DNA from: Candidatus Bathyarchaeota archaeon
GTDB taxonomy: Archaea > Thermoproteota > Bathyarchaeia > Bathyarchaeales > SOJC01
Assembly (NCBI GenBank): GCA_023131555.1
Contig: JAGLZJ010000022.1
Location: forward strand, 1-10,092
Direction: 5' to 3'
Length of the DNA: 10,092 nt
The translations under genes and the position numbers were made by a program. The notes under the pieces are model-generated. The model saw only the letters and a program-made list of their open reading frames with translations, was not told where the DNA came from and searched no databases. The first letter of the stretch is position 1, and every line of letters starts with the position of its first letter. Positions 1 to 6,878 of the stretch are shown here, piece by piece.

Positions 1-1
1 C

Positions 2-745
2 TTCCAAGTTGACAACCATCAGACCGACCGCTTGAAGCGACTTATCATGCAGGAGACGCTCTATGAAACATTGATTAAAACGATAGGATCTGGAGAAGCT
101 GACAACAACATCGCTATTGTAGACGGAACAATCACACTAAGCATCTTTCATCCAACTACAAAGGATAGCACGGAATACAAAAACCACTTCCGAAGTCTCG
201 TGACTGAACTGTATACGCCTCTAGTTGAGGAGTGTCTTAGAAGGGATATTATACTCTTAGGATTCCTGAAACGGACGGGGAGCACATATCTAGCTGATCA
301 CCTGAAGGCTAGAGACCTCTACGACCGACACATCACAAATACGGTTCTTCAAACACATGGCGAGTATATCAAACCAATCCCAATGTCACACTCCGGAATG
401 GGACAGCAGAGTCTGCCCTTTGAATACGTAACTTTCTATTTGAATCTGAAAGGATGGAATTACCGGTTTGAGTTACTCAGACAACAAGAATTAATATTCG
501 CTGATTGCGCTGAAAACATGCTCTTCTGGTCGACCAGAACACACTTTGGCATGAATCCGATCTTCAGCAAAGCTGATGAACATGCACGAGTGACGAAGCG
601 AAAAGCAAATCTGATCTTCAACTACATTATCAGCGACCTTCCAAACGATGTTAAATCAGAAATCCTACTTGAAGCTCAAAAGAGGACGCACTTCGGTTAC
701 CATCGAGGAAATAAACTGGACGGATTGATAAAACATGACAGCTGA
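2..745 (+). CDS. nurA: NurA-type 5'-3' nuclease, 3' part of gene (5' end outside window)
   Basis: NurA is the nuclease that works with the HerA translocase in archaeal DNA end resection. The reading frame is open to the left edge, so the TTG at 32 is probably internal and the real start lies upstream. Counting from that TTG, visible NurA-like elements are an Asp-Gly motif in a hydrophobic strand (IVDGT, D31), a Lys-Arg strand (GFLKRTGS, K80-R81), a strand with a central Arg (GWNYRFEL) and a C-terminal block, NPIFSKADEHARV, resembling the family's terminal catalytic helix. Full NurA proteins are usually about 330-450 residues and carry a first catalytic Asp motif further N-terminal, which fits a truncated view. 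The gene ends 9 bases before herA, and the herA ribosome-binding site overlaps its stop codon. The family call rests on motif layout plus the herA neighbour; the sequence is divergent. Confidence 0.8.
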   Translation, partial: FQVDNHQTDRLKRLIMQETLYETLIKTIGSGEADNNIAIVDGTITLSIFHPTTKDSTEYKNHFRSLVTELYTPLVEECLRRDIILLGFLKRTGSTYLADHLKARDLYDRHITNTVLQTHGEYIKPIPMSHSGMGQQSLPFEYVTFYLNLKGWNYRFELLRQQELIFADCAENMLFWSTRTHFGMNPIFSKADEHARVTKRKANLIFNYIISDLPNDVKSEILLEAQKRTHFGYHRGNKLDGLIKHDS

Positions 746-754
746 GGATTCCAA

Positions 755-2278
755 ATGAACGAAGCAAATATGAAGACAAGAACACTGGGAAGCATACTCG
801 GTCAAGGACGACGTAGCAATGAAATTTCAGTCGTCTCTTCCGTGCAAAGAACTGGAACTCTGCGAAAAGGAGCGATGTTAGCTCATACAACATCAAATGA
901 AACAATCCTATTGCAGTTGACAGACAAGATCACGTGGGCAGATATCTCTGAACAAGATCTTCAACTGATGAGTGAAAACGAAAGAATGACTTACAGAATA
1001 CTGCAAAACTATCCGAAGAGTTTCGTACTCCGTTGTGCACTAGCAGGTGTTATCCGAGATGAAGGAGAAGGTCCCCGAGTATTTAGTGAACCTATCAGCT
1101 TCCTAGCAGACGAAACATCAGAAGTCAGAAACCTAACCACGGATGAGCAGAAACTAATCTTTGATAGAGGTTCACTATACGTAGGCAACAGTGTAGATGG
1201 ATCCCAAGTTACATTCCCCATCAACGGTCTACTTCAGCGACATCTCAGCATCATCGGAATGACGGGAAGCGGAAAATCCTACCTTGTTGGAGTCCTCTGT
1301 GAGGAACTTGCCAAACACAAGGCAGCCATCTTTATAGTCGACCCCCACAGCGAATATATTCCTATGGCTCAGAGCCTACCACAGACTGTCAAGCGAAAGA
1401 TGTATGGGCTGGGTCCTACTTCAGGTCTCAGCAGATACACTATCGACGTCCGAGGAATAAGCGCATATGATTTCCAACATTTTACGGGAATGGGTGAAGG
1501 CTCAACCAGCATCTTAGCCAAAGTAATTCAAAACTTAAGAAAAACCGAATCCAGTTATTCGATATCAGATATCTTAACTCGCTTAAACTCCATAGCTGAG
1601 GAAAGAACAGCCTCTGAAGCAATCGCAGCCACTTGGGCTCGGAATTACCTGAGAAACCTAGCAGACAGCGGCTACATCGGTACAAGTGAACCTCGCATTG
1701 AGGAAATAGCAAGCGTGAATCAGATATCAGTTATAGGCATGTCAGGAGTCAAAGAAAGAATTCAGCAATTCCTTGTGACCAACATCCTACAAAGAATCTT
1801 TGAAGCAAGAAAACAAGAGAGAATCCCTCCTGTAATTGTAATTATTGAGGAAGCCCATCGGTTTGCACCCTCAGGCGAGAACTCACCTAGCACAGCAGCA
1901 ATCCGTACTTTGGCAACTGAAGGTCGAAAATTCGGCATCTGTTTAGTTGTTGTCACCCAACGTCCAAACAGACTTGATTCCACCGTGTTAAGTCAATGCG
2001 TTACAAACATCGTGATGAAAGTCAAAAACCCTTCAGACCTCAATAGCATAAAACTGAGCGCTGAGAACATAACAGATGATCTAATAGACCTGTTACCGAG
2101 ATTTGAAAAAGGAGAAGCAGTAGTGATGGGTGAGGCATTCCCAATATCAATCCGGTTTAGAGTTCGGTCGGAAAGGAAGACCGAGCATGGGGGTAAGAGT
2201 GTTGACTTCGAAAACCATTGGGCGCAAGAAACCTCAAAGACGAATAAAAAAAGGTTTGAATTTCCAGACGAGCTTTAA
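755..2278 (+). CDS. herA: HerA hexameric DNA translocase/helicase ATPase
   Basis: HerA is a FtsK/VirB4-like ring ATPase that pumps duplex DNA and stimulates the NurA nuclease and Mre11-Rad50 during end resection. The 507-residue protein has an N-terminal HAS-barrel-like beta region (about 1-145). The RecA-like core follows: Walker A GMTGSGKS at 168-175, the IVDPHSEY strand at 194-201, Walker B IVIIEEAH at 361-368 with E365/E366, and the sensor strand VVVTQRP at 398-404 with Q402. The short charged C-terminal tail (about 475-507) is typical of HerA, where it latches subunits. Length matches archaeal HerA (about 490-600). The ATG at 755 is preceded by GAGG at 744-747, overlapping the nurA stop, so translation is probably coupled. 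It sits between nurA and mre11 in one operon. The assignment is secure. Confidence 0.95.
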   Translation: MNEANMKTRTLGSILGQGRRSNEISVVSSVQRTGTLRKGAMLAHTTSNETILLQLTDKITWADISEQDLQLMSENERMTYRILQNYPKSFVLRCALAGVIRDEGEGPRVFSEPISFLADETSEVRNLTTDEQKLIFDRGSLYVGNSVDGSQVTFPINGLLQRHLSIIGMTGSGKSYLVGVLCEELAKHKAAIFIVDPHSEYIPMAQSLPQTVKRKMYGLGPTSGLSRYTIDVRGISAYDFQHFTGMGEGSTSILAKVIQNLRKTESSYSISDILTRLNSIAEERTASEAIAATWARNYLRNLADSGYIGTSEPRIEEIASVNQISVIGMSGVKERIQQFLVTNILQRIFEARKQERIPPVIVIIEEAHRFAPSGENSPSTAAIRTLATEGRKFGICLVVVTQRPNRLDSTVLSQCVTNIVMKVKNPSDLNSIKLSAENITDDLIDLLPRFEKGEAVVMGEAFPISIRFRVRSERKTEHGGKSVDFENHWAQETSKTNKKRFEFPDEL

Positions 2279-2287
2279 CTATTAGAC

Positions 2288-2293
2288 GAGGAA
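2288..2293 (+). promoter_or_regulatory. Shine-Dalgarno site for the TTG start of mre11
   Basis: GAGGAA lies 7 bases before the TTG at 2301. It supports that rare start, because the catalytic Asp motif begins only seven residues into the protein and no earlier start fits. Confidence 0.7.
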
Positions 2294-2300
2294 TAACGTT

Positions 2301-3455
2301 TTGAAGATTGCCCTGTCCGCAGACTTCCACCTAGACATGCGACAATTCAACAGCCAACAGAGATGGATCGATTTTCTGAAAGCCTTCACCAAAGTGACTG
2401 GTGAAGTGGAGAAGCGCTCAGTGGAAGCCTACGTGATGGCGGGAGACATCTTCCATAAATACAGACCGCATCCTGGAATCATTCGCCGATTTTTAAAAGA
2501 AATCAATAATCTAAGCTGTCCTGCAATCCTAATTAGAGGCAATCACGACTCACCACAACTTTTTTTTGAGAAATTCGGAGGAGACACGCTTCACCTAATT
2601 GGCGATGTCTCCAGCACGGTCTACCTCAACAAAAAGAATTCAACTCACGAGATCGGAGACACCTGTTTCATTGGAGTAGGCTACGTTGGATTCAATATAG
2701 CTGACGAGATTGAGAACGCTGTCAGAGAAGCTACTTGTGCATCTACGGCTGAAACTAAAATCGGAATCTTCCATCAGCTCCTTGATTATCCAGGAGTGCC
2801 AGAAATCAATGCGGACTTGTCACGTTTTTTACTCAAAAACCTTGGGTTAGACATAATATTGATGGGTCACTACCACACTGCATACCAAGAAGAAAACCTG
2901 TTCAATCCAGGTTCTCCAGAATACTGGGCATTTGATCAAGCCGAGCAGACATCATTAAACCTAGATACTGGAGAAGAAACCGTCAGACCACCCAAGAGAA
3001 GGGGCTTCTACCTTGTAGATACAGAAAGCCACAAGGGAGAATTTGTGGAGCTTGAGCCGGAAAGACCAATGTTCTGCGTTACTTATACGACAGAAAGCTT
3101 CAATGAAGGGACTCACCTGCCCAGAATCAAAGAGCATCTTGAGAAATTCAACATAGAAGGAGCTATGGTGAAGACAATCATATTTGGAAGACACAGACTG
3201 GGACGCGTTGGGCTCAGCAAGAACCTCCACTTAGAGAACCCCCTAATTCATAACACAGCTGTTATGCTAACCCCACTGCGAGAGCAAACCGAAGAGATTG
3301 ATTCAATTACAGCACAAGCTGAATACTTGATAGAAAGAGGGATAGAAAAAGACGAAGCTCGTAAGCTGGCTGAGTGGCTGGAACACAACAGAGACAAACT
3401 GTCAAGCTTACGAAGTCAAGAGATCGTCGATGCCCTACGGGAAGTATTAAGTTAA
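2301..3455 (+). CDS. mre11: Mre11 DNA double-strand-break repair nuclease
   Basis: Mre11 is the manganese-dependent exo/endonuclease of the Mre11-Rad50 complex, which opens DNA ends for HerA-NurA resection. All expected metallophosphoesterase ligands are visible in order: D8 and H10 (SADFHLD), D49 (AGDIFH), N81-H82-D83 (RGNHD), H158 (GIFHQ), H190 and H192 (MGHYH). After the phosphatase core comes the NPGSPEYWAFD strand at about 202-212, then a beta-rich capping domain to about 320 and a helical, charged tail (about 330-384). That tail could be the Rad50-binding region, though this is inferred from its position. At 384 residues it is within the archaeal Mre11 range. The gene starts with TTG, 22 bases after herA, as the last member of the operon. 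No rad50 follows; 111 non-coding bases separate it from cofE. Confidence 0.93.
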   Translation: MKIALSADFHLDMRQFNSQQRWIDFLKAFTKVTGEVEKRSVEAYVMAGDIFHKYRPHPGIIRRFLKEINNLSCPAILIRGNHDSPQLFFEKFGGDTLHLIGDVSSTVYLNKKNSTHEIGDTCFIGVGYVGFNIADEIENAVREATCASTAETKIGIFHQLLDYPGVPEINADLSRFLLKNLGLDIILMGHYHTAYQEENLFNPGSPEYWAFDQAEQTSLNLDTGEETVRPPKRRGFYLVDTESHKGEFVELEPERPMFCVTYTTESFNEGTHLPRIKEHLEKFNIEGAMVKTIIFGRHRLGRVGLSKNLHLENPLIHNTAVMLTPLREQTEEIDSITAQAEYLIERGIEKDEARKLAEWLEHNRDKLSSLRSQEIVDALREVLS

Positions 3456-3517
3456 GAGAAAGTTCTTGATGATAGAAGTTTACACCTAAGACACTCAATT
3501 CACGTTCAGACCTGAAG

Positions 3518-3527
3518 AAATAAGAAA
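3518..3527 (+). promoter_or_regulatory. Candidate TATA box for cofE
   Basis: AAATAAGAAA, preceded by a purine-rich stretch that could be a BRE, lies 49 bases before the cofE start. Initiation about 25 bases downstream would leave a leader of roughly 24 bases containing the Shine-Dalgarno. Promoter assignment is by spacing only. Confidence 0.35.
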
Positions 3528-3552
3528 CTATGATTAAGCAGAAAATCTGATT

Positions 3553-3560
3553 GAAGGTGA
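3553..3560 (+). promoter_or_regulatory. Shine-Dalgarno site for the TTG start of cofE
   Basis: GAAGGTGA is positioned 6 bases before the TTG at 3567. It supports this rare start codon, and the protein begins immediately with the conserved CofE strand (PIQILPVRGLP). Confidence 0.7.
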
Positions 3561-3566
3561 ATAGCT

Positions 3567-4322
3567 TTGCCCATCCAAATACTCCCAGTAAGAGGGTTGC
3601 CAGTCATCGAAGATGGCGATCGGCTTTCCAAGCTGATCTGTCAAGCCATTACGAATCAAGGTGCAAGAATCAAGGATGGTGATGTGATCGTCGTCACTCA
3701 TGTCGTTGTCTCGCGTTCTGAAGGAAACGTAGTAAACTTGCACGATGTAGAACCTTCAAAGTTTGCGGAAATAGTTGCGCTAAGAGCGGGAAAGGATCCT
3801 GCTCTAGTTGAAGTTATACTCAGAGAAGCTCAAAGCATCATTCGGATGCGCAATGGAAGTCTGATCACCCAAACGAAGCATGGGTTGATCTGTGCCAACT
3901 CCGGAGTCGACCGAAGCAATGTTCCCGGGGAAAACATGGTAGCCCTCTTGCCAGAAGACGCAGATGTCTCCGCTCGACGGATCAGAAGAAACATAGAGAA
4001 GGAAACCGGGAAGAAAGTGGCCATAATCATCTCTGACACCCATGGAAGACCACTTAGAGATGGAGAAATCAACGTGGCAATCGGAGTTGCAGGCTTGGAG
4101 CCGATACGTGATAGGAGGGGTGAAACAGATCTTTTCGGTTACATCCTGAAAGCAAAGAGAACTGCAATTGCTGATGAACTAGCTTCTGCCGCAGAGTTGG
4201 TAATTGGACAGACTGATGAAGGCGTGCCAGCTGCCATAGTGCGAGGGTATTCTTATGTTAAATCCGAAAAAGCAACCGCGAAGAAGATGCTTCGACCTCT
4301 GGAGAAGGAGTTCTTCCTTTAA
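3567..4322 (+). CDS. cofE: Coenzyme F420-0:L-glutamate ligase (CofE)
   Basis: CofE adds gamma-linked L-glutamates to F420-0 using GTP, completing the deazaflavin cofactor F420 in the cytoplasm. The 251-residue protein matches the family's usual length (about 245-255). Recognisable blocks are IQILPVRGLPVIEDGD (3-18), DGDVIVVTHVVVSRSEG (37-53), NSGVDRSNVPG (111-121, with metal-binding D115), SDTHGRPLRDGEINVAIG (156-173, with D157), GETDLFGYIL (185-194), the KRTAIADELASAAEL helix and GQTDEGVPAAIVRG near the C-terminus. It starts with TTG behind a good Shine-Dalgarno and seems to have its own promoter in the 111-base gap after mre11. Its stop codon abuts that of the converging aminotransferase gene. 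Its presence implies an F420-using organism. No other F420 biosynthesis gene is in the window. Confidence 0.95.
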   Translation: MPIQILPVRGLPVIEDGDRLSKLICQAITNQGARIKDGDVIVVTHVVVSRSEGNVVNLHDVEPSKFAEIVALRAGKDPALVEVILREAQSIIRMRNGSLITQTKHGLICANSGVDRSNVPGENMVALLPEDADVSARRIRRNIEKETGKKVAIIISDTHGRPLRDGEINVAIGVAGLEPIRDRRGETDLFGYILKAKRTAIADELASAAELVIGQTDEGVPAAIVRGYSYVKSEKATAKKMLRPLEKEFFL

Positions 4323-5615
4323 TCAAGTTTTTAGACTTCTCACGAATTTCTCCGACTCTGTCAGGAGTTCTTGAATTTCTTCTTCGGAGTGGGCTGTGCT
4401 GAGTGCTCCACTATGTGTAGGTAGAAAGAAAATACCGTTTTCAATTAACTTCAGGTGGAAATCAAGAAGCTTTCTTCGATCAGCTCTGTAGACTGTATGG
4501 ACATTCCTAACTTCTTCATCTATGAAATGTGTGCAAAATAGAGAACCTGCATGGTTGACTCTTGCCTTTACTTCTGAAGACGAGAAGATCTCTTGAAGAT
4601 CCTCCTGTAATTTCCCGCCTCTTTGATTAAGGCGATGAATTATTCGTCCATCCTCCAGAATCTTAAGAACCTCCAATCCTGCGACGAGGGTGATTGGATT
4701 TCCCGTGAATGTTCCACCTTGAAACGAGGATTTAGGTCTCTCAAAGATCATCGGGTCCATTCTTTCCATAATCTCTCTTCTACCGGCGATAGCACCGATG
4801 GGGAAGCCGCCTCCCATGACCTTACCGAAGATTGCTATATCAGGAATTACGCCGTAGTACTCTTGACCTCCACCAGGAGCCAGTCTGAAACCTGTGATTA
4901 TTTCGTCGAAAATTAGAAGGATGCTTTTATCATCACAGAACTCCCTTAGACCTTTCAAGAACTCGCGCTCAGCAGGTATACAACCTCCGGCACCAAGTAC
5001 AGGTTCGATAAGGACGGCAGCAATCTCTTCACCTTCCATTTTTCGTTTCGCACCCTCTAGGTCGTTGAAGGGGGCAATAATTGTGTCTTTCAATAACTTG
5101 TCAGATAGCCCGTTGGACGCTGGTATTTCGAAAGGAGGTTTTACTGCTAAATGTAATGCATCATATCCTCCGTGCCACCCGCCTTCAAATTTCACGATCT
5201 TACTTTTCTCCGAGAAGGTGCGTGCCAGTCTTACGGTGTACATAGATGCTTCAGTTCCTGAATTACAGAAACGAACCATATCAGCGCAGGGTACCATTTT
5301 CACAACTTTTTCGGCTAACGCTACTTCCAGTTCATGAGATACTCCGTAGTGTGTACCATGATGAATCTGCGCGCAAACAGCTTTGACTATCTTCTGAGGA
5401 CTGTGGCCTAGAATGTGAGTATAGTGCCCCATCCAGAAATCCGTGTAATTGTTTCCGTCTACATCTTTCAGCTTGCTTCCCTTTGCCCAATTGACGTAGA
5501 AGGGGTATGGTTCGAAGTAGCGGATGAAGTATGAAACTCCTGCTGGCAGAACTTTTTTCGCTCGAAGATAAAGTTCCTTCGATTTACTAGTCTGCTGAAT
5601 GTATTTAGCAGGCAC
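4323..5615 (-). CDS. Glutamate-1-semialdehyde 2,1-aminomutase-like class III aminotransferase
   Basis: This is a PLP enzyme of fold type I, class III. The canonical relative, HemL, turns glutamate-1-semialdehyde into 5-aminolevulinate for tetrapyrroles. The 430-residue length matches HemL. Visible motifs are NSGTEASM (118-125, phosphate binding), the EGGWHGGYD loop (144-152), IFDEIITGFR (235-244, with PLP-binding D237), the Schiff-base lysine K265 in IFGKVMGGGFPIGA, and GGTFTGNP (300-307). The N-terminal RAKKVLPAGV...R32 region also resembles HemL. However, the usual GGVNSPVR reads AGVSYFIR here, and the C-terminal FEA-type segment before STAH reads THSGAL, so substrate-contact positions differ and hemL is not asserted. 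The GTG start at 5613-5615 has GGATG 7 bases upstream. It may be a divergent HemL or an aminotransferase for another substrate. Confidence 0.82.
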   Translation of the reverse strand: MPAKYIQQTSKSKELYLRAKKVLPAGVSYFIRYFEPYPFYVNWAKGSKLKDVDGNNYTDFWMGHYTHILGHSPQKIVKAVCAQIHHGTHYGVSHELEVALAEKVVKMVPCADMVRFCNSGTEASMYTVRLARTFSEKSKIVKFEGGWHGGYDALHLAVKPPFEIPASNGLSDKLLKDTIIAPFNDLEGAKRKMEGEEIAAVLIEPVLGAGGCIPAEREFLKGLREFCDDKSILLIFDEIITGFRLAPGGGQEYYGVIPDIAIFGKVMGGGFPIGAIAGRREIMERMDPMIFERPKSSFQGGTFTGNPITLVAGLEVLKILEDGRIIHRLNQRGGKLQEDLQEIFSSSEVKARVNHAGSLFCTHFIDEEVRNVHTVYRADRRKLLDFHLKLIENGIFFLPTHSGALSTAHSEEEIQELLTESEKFVRSLKT

Positions 5616-5983
5616 TAAAACACATCCAACAATGCTCTGTAAATTGCTGACTTAAATGCTTAAGCTTTGCTTCATTTATCATTCAACTATCTACTCAACA
5701 AGGACCTTTATGACCTTACGAGACTTGATGGAGTTTATAACTGATTCAGTTGATCGAAGCCTTACGAATTCGAGAAGCAAAATCACCACGAGGACTGAAA
5801 TATCCGCGAAGCAATGTTGCCAATCAGTACACCTGCGTATTACCTCACAGGCATGCATGAGGCTGTTCTAACATCTGCTTTACATGAGATGCATGTCGTT
5901 TGTATGCAATATTAGGTAGGCAACAGACAGGTTCGAAAATCAAGACGAAAGGGATAAGACTAGTCTAATACCCTCGTATTACA
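5616..5983. other. Gene-free divergent intergenic region
   Basis: These 368 bases separate the aminotransferase (-) from the PD-(D/E)XK nuclease (+). A short open frame at 5656-5871 (+) encodes a protein with no recognisable features and is not accepted. The region holds likely promoters for both flanking genes and a palindrome-like cluster rich in ATGCAT/CATGCA around 5850-5910. A GGTTCGA string at 5931-5940 resembles a tRNA T-loop but has no pairing stems. Confidence 0.6.
5651..5658 (-). promoter_or_regulatory. Candidate TATA box for the aminotransferase gene
   Basis: On the minus strand the sequence reads CATTTAAG, 36-43 bases before the GTG start. Initiation about 25 bases on would leave a short leader that still includes the GGATG ribosome site. 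Spacing is right but the box is a weak match. Confidence 0.3.
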
Positions 5984-6718
5984 ATGAATATTGTTGAACG
6001 AGAGGTTTTAGCTTCTCTGCTGAGCCTTACAGATAACGGGGAGACTAGTTGCGAACTGATTTGTAGGAAGGCGAGAATACCGATGGAGAACCTCCACCGT
6101 CTGCTGGATGACTTGAAGAAGGCTGATCTCATTACATGCAAAGGCAACTTATTGACGGTGAGTTCAGATCAAAGGATCAGATTGGCAATTGATGCAGTGA
6201 AGTCAGGAGCGGATTTTCAGAGAATCTGTCAACTCTTAGGCTGGAAGGAGTTCGAGGAAATCGCGTCAAAAGCCTTTCAGGGACATGGGTTTTATGTTTC
6301 TCAAAATGTTAGATTCAAAGGAAAAAATGGGAAACGATGGGAGATCGATCTCTTAGCCTGCAAAACGCCCCTAATCGTATCAGTAGACTGCAAGCATTGG
6401 ACCCAAAACTGGAGAAGAAGCGCCATAACGAAGATCGTGGACAGCCAGATACTGCGAAGTAAATCCTTAGCAGGAATATTCCCTAAAGGTCTGAAAAAGA
6501 TTCCATGTGGCATTGACGCGAATAGAGAGAATTTCACGGTTTTCCCTCTTGTGCTGTCTCTGCTTTCAAGCCCCATTAAAATACACAGTGGAACACCCAT
6601 AGTCTCAATACTGCAACTGAGGAGCTTTTTATATGACATCCCAGCTCAAGCCATTTTTTTAACACATTTTAGAACAAACGCGAACTCGGAAACCACAGAA
6701 ATGACTAGATATCTTTGA
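5984..6718 (+). CDS. Winged-helix plus PD-(D/E)XK (Mrr-like restriction endonuclease) protein
   Basis: A 244-residue protein with two parts. Residues 1-60 look like a winged helix (EREVLASLLSL, then ETSCELICRKARIPMENLHRLLDDLKKADLI, then a short wing). Residues 85-165 carry a PD-(D/E)XK nuclease core: GWKEFEEIASKAFQGHGF (helix with E91/E92), WEIDLLA (catalytic D122) and VSVDCKHW (D135-x-K137). The tail contains FPLVLSLLSS and GTPIVSILQLRSFL, resembling the strand-helix elements that close this archaeal restriction-endonuclease-like family. All core acidic residues and the lysine are intact, so it is probably active on DNA. The ATG has no clear Shine-Dalgarno. A weak ATAAGA box near 5954-5959, 25-30 bases upstream, fits a leaderless transcript. 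The role is unknown; defence, repair or element maintenance are possible. A run of eight T lies near its 3' end (about 6653-6660). Confidence 0.75.
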   Translation: MNIVEREVLASLLSLTDNGETSCELICRKARIPMENLHRLLDDLKKADLITCKGNLLTVSSDQRIRLAIDAVKSGADFQRICQLLGWKEFEEIASKAFQGHGFYVSQNVRFKGKNGKRWEIDLLACKTPLIVSVDCKHWTQNWRRSAITKIVDSQILRSKSLAGIFPKGLKKIPCGIDANRENFTVFPLVLSLLSSPIKIHSGTPIVSILQLRSFLYDIPAQAIFLTHFRTNANSETTEMTRYL

Positions 6719-6761
6719 AAAGTGTCGAGGAAGCCATGTTTTCGATTTTGCATTAACTAAA

Positions 6762-6790
6762 TCAGTTCAATCCGACCGACTTTAAACTGA
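6762..6790. repeat. Short inverted repeat between convergent genes
   Basis: TCAGTT at 6762-6767 pairs perfectly with AACTGA at 6785-6790 across a 17-base loop. It lies in the gap between the nuclease and the recombinase. It could form a weak hairpin at transcript ends, but no T-run follows on either strand, so terminator status is not claimed. Confidence 0.3.
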
Positions 6791-6821
6791 GAAATAAACA
6801 TGTGTCAATGGTTAACTAACG

Positions 6822-6827
6822 AAAAAA
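6822..6827 (-). terminator. Candidate T-tract terminator for the recombinase gene
   Basis: The minus strand has six consecutive T (preceded by TTAATC) about 52 bases past the recombinase stop codon. Archaeal transcription often ends at such T-tracts without a hairpin. Assignment is by position and composition only. Confidence 0.35.
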
Positions 6828-6836
6828 GATTAAACC

Positions 6837-6845
6837 TATATAATA
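6837..6845 (+). promoter_or_regulatory. Strong TATA-like box pointing into the recombinase 3' end (antisense)
   Basis: TATATAATA is preceded by an A-rich purine stretch (GAAAAAAGATTAAACC) that could serve as a BRE, making this the best consensus promoter look-alike in the window. Initiation would fall near 6862-6866, giving RNA antisense to the recombinase mRNA. No convincing protein gene starts there. The element is nearly symmetric and could also act leftward. Confidence 0.4.
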
Positions 6846-6878
6846 CGTAACCACTCGGACATAATTGCATAATAGAAA

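Noticed and set aside
2560..2567. Run of eight T in mre11 that might hint at frameshifting
   Set aside because: The frame is continuous with all seven metal ligands in order on both sides, so no frameshift is needed.
4623..5337. Open frames on the plus strand opposite the aminotransferase gene
   Set aside because: They are antisense to a protein with complete family motifs and have no features of their own.
5656..5871. A 71-codon open frame on the plus strand in the divergent region
   Set aside because: The ATG lies on the likely promoter of the aminotransferase gene, there is no ribosome site, and the composition looks like translated non-coding sequence.
5925..5945. GGTTCGA string resembling a tRNA T-loop
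   Set aside because: The flanking bases do not pair as a T-stem, and no acceptor, D or anticodon arms can be built around it.
6301..6639. A 112-codon open frame on the minus strand opposite the nuclease gene
   Set aside because: It is antisense to an intact nuclease core and has no recognisable motif or ribosome site.
6762..6780. GTTCAATCC string that could be a tRNA 3' fragment (integrase attachment remnant)
   Set aside because: The five bases either side of the would-be loop are not complementary, and no CCA-side acceptor sequence fits.
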